In this document: positions 1 through 8,007 of the stretch, piece after piece
How positions within the stretch are numbered: position 1 is the first letter of the stretch
Layout of the letters: every line of letters starts with the position of its first letter
Assembly: GCA_019359515.1 (NCBI GenBank)
Contig: JAHHHC010000010.1
Location: 1 to 64,000 of the forward strand
Length of the DNA: 64,000 bases
Direction of reading: 5' to 3'
Origin: Desmonostoc vinosum HA7617-LM4
Lineage (GTDB): Bacteria > Cyanobacteriota > Cyanobacteriia > Cyanobacteriales > Nostocaceae
Program-made: the position numbers and the translations under genes
The notes under the pieces: model-generated
The model's input: only the letters and a program-made list of their open reading frames with translations
Databases searched by the model: none
Told to the model about the DNA's origin: nothing

Positions 1-98
1 AACCATGTCAAGATTTATTCACGGATTTAATGAGATTAAGTCGCAATAAATGTAAGTATTATCAACGGGGTCTCAGGGCTATGGAGCTTATTTTATCA

Positions 99-204
99 GT
101 ATCCTAGCTTTTTTGTCGCCCCGTCAGCTATATCGGTTGATTTTTTATTCATTTATCACTTCCAAAGATTTGATTTAGAGAAGATAAATCAAGAGCTAGG
201 ATAC
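99..204. repeat. 11-bp inverted repeat near the left edge
   Basis: GTATCCTAGCT at 99-109 is matched by its exact reverse complement at 194-204. The 84 bases between contain no ORF of note. It could be the fold of a short mobile or regulatory element or a long-loop terminator for the gene that ends at 237 on the minus strand. No other gene is seen in bases 1-236; a 14-codon reading frame ending at 49 may be the tail of something outside the window. Confidence 0.4.
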
Positions 205-236
205 AAAGTTATTCTGACTCTTGATTTCTAAAAACT

Positions 237-1319
237 TTACGTTGTCCCAGCTTTTACTGCTTGTAACTGCTGCATCCATGTCTTGATTGCGGTTAATTCA
301 TCAGCCCCCTGCACGACAGCATCGACTACTTGCTTTTGATAGGAAGATTGGGCATAGTTGGGATGGTCACACTTATCAGATGCCCAAGCTAAACACATCG
401 ACTTGATAAGTTCATTAATCTTACTTTCAGGTAGTAAGCTTGGACGTTCAACATCTTGAAACTGCAACCACTCTTTAACTAAATCCAATGGATAATCAAG
501 TAAAGTACGAATATTTCTTATTCGTAAATCTTGTGGGTGGATTGATTGATTTACTCCACTAAGTTTCGGCGTTGGTGGAATAGTTGAGGATGTACCACCT
601 AAAAGAGATTGGATGTCATGGATGATGCTTGCCCAGTCTACATCTTTATTCCATTCCCTTTTAATCTTAGTTTTGGTTGCAGCATCGTAAAGATTGCAGA
701 AGACCGTGTTTTCTTCACCAGCAGTAGCAGCAATAATCAGGGGTTTATCAAAGTCTTGGACTAATGATGCAGCCAAAAGAAAGCTTTTAGCGAAGTTGGT
801 TTCTAACCCAGGTCTGATAACGTAAAGTTCATCGGCGCTGACAACAATATCAAGTTTCCTGTTGTCCTTTCCTTTGAATTCTTTAGCTGTCAATCGTAGC
901 TCTGACAAATAACCTGTTAATGCCCTTTGAGAAACTGGTATTTTCTTATCCTGTTCAATATTAAACTGATACCAAACAAAAGATTCCCCATTTATTTCTC
1001 CCTGATTAACGTAGAGATAAATAGGTTCGGGAGGATTACAAAGTCCTAATTTAATTTCAGTACTCATGTTTGATGAAGTATTTAGTAATGATGTTTCTGT
1101 AGTCGTATTTCGCTGGAAATGATTTGCGATCGCCTGCAACAACTCATTAGAGTTCTTGTCAGGAATTACAGAGTAACGCCAGCCGCTACCATATCTTTCA
1201 GCGAGGAAACTGTCTTCGGCGTAGTACTCAAAGCCTATAATTATGCCTTGTTGTGTGCGCTGACCTAGAACAAAGTGCGGATACTCCCAGTTCTTGGGAA
1301 TGGATATTGTGGGTTGCAT
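237..1319 (-). CDS. Unrecognised protein, 360 aa
   Basis: I do not recognise a family. The reading frame is open further upstream, but the extra part translates GC-poor intergenic DNA with HIP1 sites, and the first methionine followed by protein-like sequence is at 1319 (MQPTISIPKNWEYPHF), so I start it there. The product is soluble, with no signal peptide or membrane segment. The N-terminal 50 residues look like a compact domain (motif GWRYSVIPD) and the rest is mixed helix and strand. It is the most distal of a run of four minus-strand unknowns (237-2874) that includes a DNA-binding protein, which suggests an accessory or plasmid-like island. The coding frame is intact. Function is unknown. 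Confidence 0.6.
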   Translation of the reverse strand: MQPTISIPKNWEYPHFVLGQRTQQGIIIGFEYYAEDSFLAERYGSGWRYSVIPDKNSNELLQAIANHFQRNTTTETSLLNTSSNMSTEIKLGLCNPPEPIYLYVNQGEINGESFVWYQFNIEQDKKIPVSQRALTGYLSELRLTAKEFKGKDNRKLDIVVSADELYVIRPGLETNFAKSFLLAASLVQDFDKPLIIAATAGEENTVFCNLYDAATKTKIKREWNKDVDWASIIHDIQSLLGGTSSTIPPTPKLSGVNQSIHPQDLRIRNIRTLLDYPLDLVKEWLQFQDVERPSLLPESKINELIKSMCLAWASDKCDHPNYAQSSYQKQVVDAVVQGADELTAIKTWMQQLQAVKAGTT

Positions 1320-1471
1320 AGATGTGATAAGTGATGGTTTTGGATGGGTTAGGGCGATCGCCCTCTGATTGCAAATGTCAGTGCGATCGCCTTTGTGTGA
1401 ATTACTAGGGAAAGGGGATAAGGGAATGAAGAAAATTCCCTTTAACATGCATTTCAGGCAAAGCCCAAGCT

Positions 1472-1801
1472 TTAAGCTGCGACTAACTCCGGTTCTTCGC
1501 TGAAGGCCGCATACTCCTGTAACCGTTCCCATTCACTGGCAGTCAACTCGTCAAATGGGAGGTCTAACAATTCTTCAAAAGAGGCAGGGTCAGGAGTGGG
1601 CAACACTTCGTCCATAGACAGCAAACGCACTGCATCAAACACCGAGTCAGAATACTGCTGCTGACCTTGTGAACTTAGAGTTACCCACCAATTGCCGTCA
1701 GTGCATCCGACTTGTCCCAGCTTTACGCCGTTGCTGTTGTAAATCCCATCATCGAGAATTTCAAACCCGTACTTCTGGCACTCGTTGAAGATATGCGCCA
1801 T
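1472..1801 (-). CDS. Unrecognised small acidic protein, 109 aa
   Basis: The frame is open to 1855, but the segment starting with MAHIFNECQKYGFEILDDG at 1801 reads like a natural N-terminus, so 1801 is preferred. The protein is acidic, especially at its C-terminus (runs of E and D around FEELLDLPFDELTASEWERL), and lacks cysteine-rich, membrane or signal features. The first 60 residues look like a small beta-rich domain (GVKLGQVGCTDGNWWVTL). It lies 150 bases downstream of the 1880-2434 gene on the same strand and could be cotranscribed with it. No family is recognised and no function is proposed. Confidence 0.5.
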   Translation of the reverse strand: MAHIFNECQKYGFEILDDGIYNSNGVKLGQVGCTDGNWWVTLSSQGQQQYSDSVFDAVRLLSMDEVLPTPDPASFEELLDLPFDELTASEWERLQEYAAFSEEPELVAA

Positions 1802-1879
1802 GATTCGGTTTTCGCTGGTGCATGGCGCTTCTGTTTGAGTGGGTTCATGAAGCAATTCGCAATGACGCTCGAAGACTCG

Positions 1880-2434
1880 CTAACGCTGCGCTAACGCAGT
1901 TCTCAATTCGCAATTATCTATGCGATCAGGTGATTGATTCATCAAAGACGCGAACTCTCTACTCTTAGGTATGGAATTTAATTGCGAATTGCGACTTGGT
2001 AATTGCGAATTGTTTAGATGCCATTGAATGAAGCGATAGCATCTGCCCCAAGTGTTAGCGCGGAACTTCTCTACACCCTCCACTATGACTACCCAAGGCT
2101 GGGTTAGATCATCATCGTGGGTGATGCTGGCAATGAGATGATTGCCTGAATATATTTCGTGATCGTAAAAGGATATCTCTACTGTTGTCAGTGGTTCGGG
2201 AGCGATCGCGTTGGCTTGGGTTGCAATGTGCTGTTCTAGTTCTGCCTGGACAGTGGCTTGTTCGTTAACCTTTTGAAGCTGGGCGGACTGGTGAAGGAGA
2301 ATGGCTTGTATCCAGGAGTGCTTGTAGCGTTTGTCTGTAACTTTGACGGTAGAGCCAATTTGCGTATAAATGACTTTAAGCCGCTCTCTTGTTTCTCGTT
2401 GCAGCTGTTGTGCAGTGTAAGTTGGATGCGCCAT
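1880..2434 (-). CDS. Unrecognised protein, 184 aa, C-terminus built from repeats
   Basis: Starts at MAHPTYTAQQLQRETRERL. The first 130 residues look like a real, conserved-type domain: a helical N-terminus rich in Q, K and R (about 1-75), then a beta-type segment (TTVEISFYDHEIYSG, WVVIVEGVEKFRANTWGRCY). After about residue 137 the sequence comes from low-complexity DNA in which AATTGCGAATTGCG-like words recur, giving the repeated NSQLPSRNSQLNS. The original stop was therefore probably lost or displaced by intergenic repeat DNA. It sits in a minus-strand run with the DNA-binding gene at 2542-2874. Function unknown. Confidence 0.5.
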   Translation of the reverse strand: MAHPTYTAQQLQRETRERLKVIYTQIGSTVKVTDKRYKHSWIQAILLHQSAQLQKVNEQATVQAELEQHIATQANAIAPEPLTTVEISFYDHEIYSGNHLIASITHDDDLTQPWVVIVEGVEKFRANTWGRCYRFIQWHLNNSQLPSRNSQLNSIPKSREFASLMNQSPDRIDNCELRTALAQR

Positions 2435-2541
2435 AATAGAATCTCCTGTAATAGGGTCAAAGGGTGATCGCTGAGCCTGGTAACTTGTGCGGTCGCCTTT
2501 TGTTTTAATATCCCTATATTACCGTTGGTAACGGACAAACG

Positions 2542-2874
2542 TCAAGCAACAACGGTAATTATTTTAGCAGTATCAAAGAAGTCAGTTATATCAGCATTTA
2601 GTGCTTCGCACAATACATTAACAACTTCTGTTGAGACAGTAATTGTTCCACTTTTGAGGCGAGTGGCATAATAATCAGGCTGTTCTAGCTGCTGTATATA
2701 TTGATGTGCAACCTTTAAGCCAAGCTCATTGGTTTTTTGCTCAAGCTGGCGTCGAGGCATATTTCCGCGTAATTCTGTTAATTTTTTAGCTTGTTTATTA
2801 CTCCACTTAAATGTTGCAATATGTTCAATATCTATCATCGTAGTAATTTTTTTGCCGTTGCTACTTGCCAGCAT
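2542..2874 (-). CDS. XRE-like helix-turn-helix DNA-binding protein
   Basis: 110 aa (98 if the internal methionine at 2838 is the start; neither has a clear ribosome site). The middle looks like a Cro/C1-type HTH: TELRGNMPRRQLEQKT, then a recognition-helix region HQYIQQLEQP, then the usual C-terminal phrase VLCEALNADITDFF, which in XRE regulators ends the five-helix domain. It is probably a small transcription regulator of the neighbouring minus-strand unknowns or of itself. Family assignment rests on the motif layout only; the target is unknown. Confidence 0.6.
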   Translation of the reverse strand: MLASSNGKKITTMIDIEHIATFKWSNKQAKKLTELRGNMPRRQLEQKTNELGLKVAHQYIQQLEQPDYYATRLKSGTITVSTEVVNVLCEALNADITDFFDTAKIITVVA

Positions 2875-3221
2875 AACATTTTAGGTTTATTGTTGTAAGC
2901 AGTAATAAAGTACCCTACAGGGAGGTGGCATGACCGTTCATGTCATCAACTTTGTATTACTATGCAACAACTCAAGACAACAATCGCCTTTCGTTAGAGG
3001 AATTTGCTCTCAGTTAAGTTATACAAGTAGCAATGCCAGCGATCGCATCTGTTGAGAAAATAAAATTAGGGTAAATGAGTAGCAGCCTTAGTAAAGGTTC
3101 CTTTCAATTGCAGATATCCCCTAGTAACAGCCTTAGTTCTCGACCAAACAAAAATAGCTGGATGAGGGTGTGGAGCGGGGTTAAGATTACAGTAGTCATT
3201 TGCATAGAAGCGAAAACTACC
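2875..3221. other. Intergenic region without a recognised gene
   Basis: This spacer separates the minus-strand XRE gene from the plus-strand toxin-antitoxin pair, so it should hold two divergent promoters. A short imperfect palindrome (CATGACCGTTCATG, about 2930-2943) lies 60-70 bases upstream of the XRE gene and could be an operator, but five paired bases are weak evidence. The antitoxin frame extends back to 3075, but this part reads like non-coding sequence. Confidence 0.3.
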
Positions 3222-3410
3222 ATGAGCGATAGAGAAACCGTTCTTGAACTTGTGAAGCGATTACCGCCAAATGTGTCTTTACGTGAGATTGTTCGAGAAA
3301 TTGAGTTTATTGCGGCTGTAAAAGAGGGTTTAGAAGAGATTAACCAAGGACAAGGAGTGTCAATTGAATCTGTTGAACAGATGATTGAAGCATGGACAAC
3401 TACCAAGTAA
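3222..3410 (+). CDS. Antitoxin of a ParE/RelE-type toxin-antitoxin pair
   Basis: A 62-aa protein beginning MSDRETVLELVKRLPPNVSL. The frame is open from 3075, but the ATG at 3222 gives the sequence form common for cyanobacterial antitoxins next to RelE/ParE toxins: a short helical N-terminus, the phrase SLREIVREIEFIAAVKEGLE, and a C-terminal tail (SVESVEQMIEAW-like) that would wrap the toxin. Its last 19 bases overlap the start of the toxin gene at 3392, the usual translational coupling of such pairs. By family knowledge it would neutralise the toxin and repress the shared promoter; it has no obvious ribbon-helix-helix domain, so the repression part is inference. Confidence 0.75.
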   Translation: MSDRETVLELVKRLPPNVSLREIVREIEFIAAVKEGLEEINQGQGVSIESVEQMIEAWTTTK

Positions 3411-3691
3411 TCCTCTCTCCTAAAGCTGTGGGTGATTTAGAGGCAATTGTCAGGTATATTGCTTCAAGTAACCCTGAAGCTGCAAGAAAGTTGGGTCAAC
3501 GACTCCTAGAAAAGACTAAGGAGTTAAGTCAGTTTCCATTCAAGGGTCAGAAAGTACTTGAATTTGACGATCCGAATATTCGTCAGCTTATTTTTAAACC
3601 CTATCGTGTTGTTTACAGGGTTGAAGAAGAGAAAAAGCGGATCAGCATTGCTAGATTTTGGCACTCGGCACAAGATAATCTAGAGCTTTAG
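3392..3691 (+). CDS. ParE/RelE-superfamily toxin
   Basis: 99 aa, the usual length for this family. Diagnostic stretches are the N-terminal strand YQVILSPKAVGDLEAIVRYI, the helix-turn SNPEAARKLGQRL, the central FPFKGQKV, the strand FKPYRVVYRVEEEKKRISI and the C-terminal RFWHSAQ. The R-x-V-Y-R core and terminal basic/aromatic residues are intact, so it may be active. ParE members poison gyrase and RelE members cleave mRNA on the ribosome; the sequence alone does not decide which. It overlaps the antitoxin gene by 19 bases and abuts a zone of broken genes, so it may be what remains of a mobile module. Confidence 0.8.
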   Translation: MDNYQVILSPKAVGDLEAIVRYIASSNPEAARKLGQRLLEKTKELSQFPFKGQKVLEFDDPNIRQLIFKPYRVVYRVEEEKKRISIARFWHSAQDNLEL

Positions 3692-4042
3692 ATTGAATGT
3701 AGCCACTTAAACAAGGTTTCTACATTCGACTGCAAGATGACAGACCCACAAGTTTTACAAACAGCAATTAACGGTGCGACTAATGCCTACACTGGACTGC
3801 ATATAAGAGTAGTCTATTATCAATAAACTCTTAAATAATCGCATTAAGCATAGCTTATTGACTTATTACTAAGTCTCGATTATTACTACTTTCTACTTAG
3901 GACTTGCTGAAGAAGAAAGAAAAGCTTGCAGTCTATAGATTATCTGACCCTAGAAGTATATTCAGGTGCAAGATAAGACGGTAGAATAGCCCAAAATCCT
4001 TGCATCACCGCGACTAACAATACCAAAATGTGCTGTTTGTAA
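3692..4042. other. Gene-free spacer at the edge of a decayed region
   Basis: No convincing gene. A 29-codon frame at 3737-3826 (starting MTDPQVLQTAINGATNAY) reads like the truncated N-terminus of a protein, then runs into unrelated sequence; it may be a gene scrap. The rest is AT-rich with no clear repeat. Confidence 0.3.
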
Positions 4043-4816
4043 CTATGAGTCTTTACCTTGCCACAATACTTCCCCCATTTTCACACCAAATTTACCTTCT
4101 AAAACATCGTGCATTTCATTGAGTATCTGTTCGGCTTCATCGCAAACAGAAGTCGTATTTCCATCTACAGTAGCCATACTGTGCTTGACATAGCCATTTA
4201 CGTCATAAAACACCTGTCCAGTGATGGGAACGCTAACACTAATACCTTTACCTGTGTTGTTGGTGGCTCCTAAAATAACAGCTGTGGCAGGATGTTGTGG
4301 GTGTTCTGGTTGATGAAAAGTGATACTAAAACCCATTGACTGTAAGCTTTGGGAAATACTCTCAGCTATATAATCTCGTCTTTCTGCCTGTAGTTGGGCG
4401 GTGTTGGCGGTGGCGATAATTGTTTGCATTCTCGCTTCGAGTTGCCGTAGGCATCGCTCCCTTAGCTCTATTATTTGAGGAACTGCCTGTTGGCTTTGAC
4501 TGTTAGCAATAGCTTGCTGCATAGCATTGATGCGATCGCGCAATTTTTTATAAACCTTCGCTTCTACAGTGCCATCATAGTAAAAATTGTGGATTCACAC
4601 AGTAGAATACCTTTGTCCAATGCGGTCAATTCTGCCAATGCGCTGTTCGACTCGCATAGGATTCCAGGGCATATCATAATTAATCAACACCCCACAATTT
4701 TGTAAATTCAACCCTTCAGAAGCAGACTCAGTACACAGGAGAATTTTGATTTCATTTTGACGGAATCGGCGTTTAATTTCTTCTTTAGGAACTAAACACC
4801 ACTCCAATACATTCTC
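4043..4816 (-). pseudogene. SNF2/SF2-type helicase C-terminal fragment with an in-frame stop
   Basis: Two pieces lie in the same minus-strand frame, separated by a single TGA at 4595-4597. The upstream piece carries helicase motifs V and VI (LLCTESASEGLNLQ, then EQRIGRIDRIGQ), diagnostic of the second RecA-like lobe of SNF2/RapA-like helicases. The downstream piece continues in frame (IHNFYYDGTVEAKVYKKLRD) into a helical tail of about 170 residues. The N-terminal ATPase lobe is absent: the frame is closed by a TAG just before 4816. The gene is therefore a truncated, nonsense-mutated relic; the 166-residue tail (from 4543) could in principle still be translated. Confidence 0.8.
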
Positions 4817-4873
4817 CTAACTCGGAAACTAGCTGGTAAATTAAAATTGTAACAATATAGTAATTTAGGACTC

Positions 4874-5212
4874 ATGGCACAAACCCGTATTGTCCGAATC
4901 TATCGTCGAGAATATCGGCTACCAGTGTTGTTAAATGATAGTTTTGAGCAACAACACCGAGATATCCGCCAGCGATGCCAATTAGTAAAAGAGGGTAAGC
5001 CAACATTTCTAGGTTTAAGCCGCAAGCCTCTTAGTCTTGATGAAAGCATTAAGACTTTAAATAGTTTGATGACTGACTATGAAACAATTATTAATTTACT
5101 TCAATCTCAAAAAACAACTTATAATCAATTTTTTATTGACTTGATTCTTGAAATTAAAGAATCAAGTCAAAGCTGCCATCGCCATTTCATTATCTGTACC
5201 AATTTGCCCTAA
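4874..5212 (+). CDS. Unrecognised protein, probably 3'-truncated
   Basis: Starts MAQTRIVRIYRREYRLPV. The first 95 residues look genuine (basic N-terminus, then helical SLDESIKTLNSLMTDYETI), ending around IDLILEIKE. From about base 5160 the frame runs into the antisense of the HEAT-repeat gene, so the last 15-17 residues (ending ICTNLP) are not native. A perfect 14-bp palindrome (5136-5170) marks the junction. The parent protein was probably much longer. Family unknown. Confidence 0.45.
   Translation: MAQTRIVRIYRREYRLPVLLNDSFEQQHRDIRQRCQLVKEGKPTFLGLSRKPLSLDESIKTLNSLMTDYETIINLLQSQKTTYNQFFIDLILEIKESSQSCHRHFIICTNLP
5136..5170. terminator. Perfect 14-bp stem at a gene-gene junction
   Basis: TTGACTTGATTCTT (5136-5149) and its exact complement (5157-5170) enclose a 7-base loop. 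The structure covers the end of the plus-strand ORF 4874-5212 and the stop codon of the minus-strand HEAT-repeat relic at 5162. It could act as a bidirectional terminator, or it may be the scar of the rearrangement that joined two gene fragments head to head. Confidence 0.5.
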
Positions 5213-6135
5213 GATATATGCTGCTTGATTATTCAAAGTTGATTGCAGCAATTGTACCAAGGTAGAGATTGCAATTTCGTTGCCAGGGTCGATTTTCCCT
5301 AAGCTATATGCTGCCTTTAGACGGGTTTCTTCTATTTCCCAGAAAGTAGTATTAGTTGATTGCAGGAATTGAACCAAGGCGGAGATCGCCATTTCATTAT
5401 CTGTACCAATTTGCCATAAGCTTTCTGCTGCGAACTTACGAGTGTACCAAGACTCCTCATTTGAATGCAGGCATTGAACCAAGGCGGAGATCGCCATTTC
5501 ATTGCTTGTAGCAATTTTCTTTAAGATTTCTCCTGCTAACCTGCGAATCTCGAAATAAATATGATCAAATCGCAGGCAATGCACCAAGTTTTCGCTCAAA
5601 ATTTCATTGCCTGTGACGATTTTCTTTAAGCTTTCTCCTGCCTGCCTAAAGGTGAAGTTGTACCACTCTAAATCAGGTGATAGCAGCAGTTGCACCAAGG
5701 CAGCGATCGCAATTTCATTGCCTGTACCAATTTACCCTAAGCTTTCTGCTGCTCGTCTAGGAATTTCATAATTATTACCAACAGTAACCAATTTAGGTGA
5801 TAACAGCAGTTCCACCAAGGTTGCAATTGCAATTTCATTGCCAGAGTCAATTTTTCCTAAGCCAGATGCTACCTGGATACGAGTGTAGTCATCTAAATTA
5901 GTTGATTGGAGTAGTTGCACCAAAGCTGCAATTGCAATTTCATTGTTTGTGCCGATTTTCCCTAAGCCAGATACTATCTGGATACAAGTGTGATCCTTTA
6001 AATGATTTGATCGTAGCAGTTGCACCAAGGCGGCGATCGCTTTTGTACGGTCTATGTGTTGCAGTACTAACTCAGCTTCTTCTTTCATCAAGTGGGCATC
6101 ATCAACGACCCACTTGACAATTTGTGTTACTATTG
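5162..6135 (-). pseudogene. HEAT-repeat protein, interrupted and truncated
   Basis: A solenoid protein of at least ten repeats of about 30-35 residues. The repeat signature is seen again and again: GNEIAIAALVQLLQS followed by a variable helix and ending LGKIG. One TAA at 5732-5734 breaks the frame exactly where K or Q stands in the other repeats (ESLG-stop-IGTGNE), so it is a point nonsense mutation, not a frameshift. The C-terminus is cut at the 5136-5170 junction, and the N-terminal side runs into the terminal inverted repeat of an IS remnant at 6136. HEAT repeats mediate protein contacts; in Nostocales such arrays often sit on NTPase or signalling proteins, but no such domain is left here. 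Confidence 0.8.
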
Positions 6136-6632
6136 AATGGCACTAAGAAAAGCGGAAACGCTTATCGATTAAGCAGTCTGCAATTGTTTACGTAATTCTT
6201 GCCGGGGTTTGGTCAATCTGGGGTAGGCTTTGGGGCGGCGTTTGGTGACTCGTGGTTCGCTGCGTGCAGGACGTTGACTCAATTTATCCTTGAGGATTTG
6301 TACTCTTAGTGTCACAGTATTAGTTATGGTATTGGCTTACTTGTATCAAAGAAAGTATTTCATGAACGAGTAAGCTTTTTCTACCTAAAAAAATTTTTGC
6401 ACACCCCCTACATACTTGGGGACTTCCATTTTACCGACATAGCGATCGCACTATGGGTCGGTACAAGATCCCAAAAAGCTCTCTCAACAAATCGATACTG
6501 CGGCACACTTCGTGAACGCAACTCTTGCACTTTGCATCAAGCACAATCTCCTGAGCCATACATCCATCGTTTAAGAACGTTAAAAGCTCTGGTGCTTATT
6601 CTGCATAGCTTATAGCTTTTCTTAGTGCCATT
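6136..6632 (-). mobile_element. IS4-like insertion sequence remnant, about 497 bp
   Basis: Bounded by a perfect 18-bp inverted repeat, AATGGCACTAAGAAAAGC at 6136-6153 and its complement at 6615-6632. Just inside the left end, on the minus strand, an open frame ending at 6169 gives a basic transposase-type C-terminus (RVQILKDKLSQRP, then KRRPKAYPRLTKPRQELRKQ), like the tails of cyanobacterial IS4-family transposases. The catalytic core is missing, so it is an internally deleted, non-autonomous copy. No clear target duplication is visible. It lies at the 5' limit of the HEAT-repeat relic and probably helped break that gene. Family assignment is from the tail only. Confidence 0.6.
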
Positions 6633-7103
6633 CGTTTCTAACCTATGGCTGTTTTTGGGACTGGTGCAAGATATTAGGATCGCATCTTGTTATGGAGACA
6701 ATTACATCAGCACAATACTATCGACTGTAATTAAGACTTTTGCAAGAAGTCTAATGAAGCTTCAACCTTGACACTCTCCGACCTAAAGGTGCGGAGATTC
6801 TTAAGACCTCACGGACTTAATATCCTGTTTATACAGGTACGCGCGGCTCACCACGTTTGCCCCATAGGGCGTAGTGATATCTCCTCAAGGTTTTTCGGGC
6901 GTAGACTTTCCCCCAGTCCGGGGGTAGGTTTTTAAATCTTGTACTGATTAGAATATTTTAACATGGCTGAGACAATCAAAGACTTAATTAGCCTTCATCC
7001 CCTGCCTCAAGTACGCTTGGATGCAACTACGTTGCTGTTCAAAGAGGGTTTTCGGCATATTTTTTATAATTTTTCCCGCTGAAAACCCAATCCTTTGTCT
7101 TCG
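6633..7103. other. Spacer with mobile-element debris
   Basis: Contains the motif AGACTTTTGCAAGAAGTCT (6734-6752), the same end sequence as the repeat at 33955-34121, here with its two ends fused. A stem-loop-rich stretch follows (separate entry, 6765-6930), then a 39-codon frame at 6963-7082 (starts MAETIKDLISLHPLPQ) that may be the N-terminal scrap of a gene. No intact gene is seen. Confidence 0.4.
6765..6930. mobile_element. Possible end of an IS200/IS605-type element
   Basis: Starts with TTGACACTCTCCG, closely similar to TTGACACTCCCCG at 60889 in this window. It forms small hairpins: CTCCGACC/GGTGCGGAG (about 6776-6796) and CCCCC/GGGGG (6910-6924). Subterminal hairpins without long inverted repeats are typical of IS200/IS605 ends and of the omega-RNA region behind tnpB. 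No transposase or tnpB remains beside it. The assignment is tentative. Confidence 0.35.
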
Positions 7104-7769
7104 CTAAAATTCAGAGGTAGCTAAGGTTTCAGTGGAATGGGTCTGATCAAGAATGCCTTTAAGAATTTGAGTCAAGGCTTCTAAATCTTCAGGGATGCGA
7201 TAGAGTGATAAATCTTGAGTAATTTGATGTTGGTTTGGATCGTATTGACTGAACTGCCAAATATCGCCAGTGGTAACAGCTCCAGTTAGGGGAGTAATTA
7301 ACGATGCGATACCTTGTCGTTTCGCCAACCATAGATTCAAAGCAATCAGTTCGACTGCAAGCTGAACAGCTCCACGGGTAAGGTCAGCGTTCTTGGCTTC
7401 AATCACAATTAGGTTGTATTGGTTATTTAAGTAGTAATCGAGTTCACCTTTAAGGTATTGATTGACCTCAAGGGGATATTCAATTTGTACTGGGGTTTTA
7501 ACGGTTTGTGCAAGTTCTAATAAAATAGGAGCTACTAAAGATTCACGACGAGCAGCTTCGCTAGTCAAACTAATGTAGGGTAAATAGGCTTCTATTCGCT
7601 GTCGTAATGCGCTCGTATCCCAAAAGGAACGAGGTAGAGAGAGTAGCGATCGCTTCAAGCTGCATCCTAAATCTCCTAAAATATCTATTGGAGAAAAGCG
7701 CATTTCAAAGTAGCTGCGGAATGTATAAGTAGCGCTGGCATCTAAAACAAGCGGATTGGCAACCAACAT
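7104..7769 (-). CDS. Putative PD-(D/E)XK-fold protein, 221 aa
   Basis: The central region shows a nuclease-like core: VQIEYPLEV (a candidate first acid), KGELDYYL with the candidate motif II aspartate, then the strand NLIVIEAKNAD with E-x-K, followed by the helix RGAVQLAVELIAL that often carries a conserved Q. This order matches the PD-(D/E)XK superfamily, which includes many restriction and repair nucleases and also inactive binding proteins. The protein is cytoplasmic and intact. It lies between mobile-element debris and a TonB-receptor fragment, with no partner gene, so no pathway can be named. The fold call is inference from the motifs. Confidence 0.5.
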   Translation of the reverse strand: MLVANPLVLDASATYTFRSYFEMRFSPIDILGDLGCSLKRSLLSLPRSFWDTSALRQRIEAYLPYISLTSEAARRESLVAPILLELAQTVKTPVQIEYPLEVNQYLKGELDYYLNNQYNLIVIEAKNADLTRGAVQLAVELIALNLWLAKRQGIASLITPLTGAVTTGDIWQFSQYDPNQHQITQDLSLYRIPEDLEALTQILKGILDQTHSTETLATSEF

Positions 7770-7804
7770 AGAACTACTCCAAGCAGACGAATCCAGATGA
7801 GCTT

Positions 7805-7963
7805 GCTAACACCGAAACTAGCCAAACGGATGATGCCTTTAGCCCTCGTGTTGGCATCGTCTATCAACCCATTGAACCAATTTCATTGTATGCCAGCGAT
7901 AGCTGCTTTTTTACCCCCGTCGCTGGAACGAATTTTAATGGGAGTTTAACCAGTAAACACTGA
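7805..7963 (+). pseudogene. Fragment of a TonB-dependent receptor
   Basis: In-frame translation gives AFSPRVGIVYQPIEPISLYA followed by SCFFTPVAGTNFNGSL and a stop. This is the beta-barrel phrase found in FhuA-type siderophore receptors (usually SPRVGIVYQP...SLYASYSRSF). About 52 codons remain, with no start, plug domain or C-terminal barrel strands. It shows that a siderophore-uptake receptor once lay here. Confidence 0.7.
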
Positions 7964-7971
7964 GTATTTTG

Positions 7972-8004
7972 TACCATACTCAGTACTTAATACTGAGTAT
8001 GGTA
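7972..8004 (-). terminator. Terminator hairpin behind the EF-G gene
   Basis: A perfect 14-bp stem (TACCATACTCAGTA at 7972-7985, complement at 7991-8004) with a 5-base loop lies three bases past the EF-G stop codon. There is no strong T-run on the minus strand, so it may act as an mRNA 3' stabiliser as much as a terminator. A further copy of ACTGAGTA lies just beyond it at about 7959-7966. Confidence 0.6.
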
Positions 8005-8007
8005 AAA

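Noticed and set aside
2236-2538. 100-codon minus-strand ORF overlapping the 184-aa gene
   Set aside because: Different frame of the same DNA, with low-complexity translation; the 184-aa frame is more protein-like.
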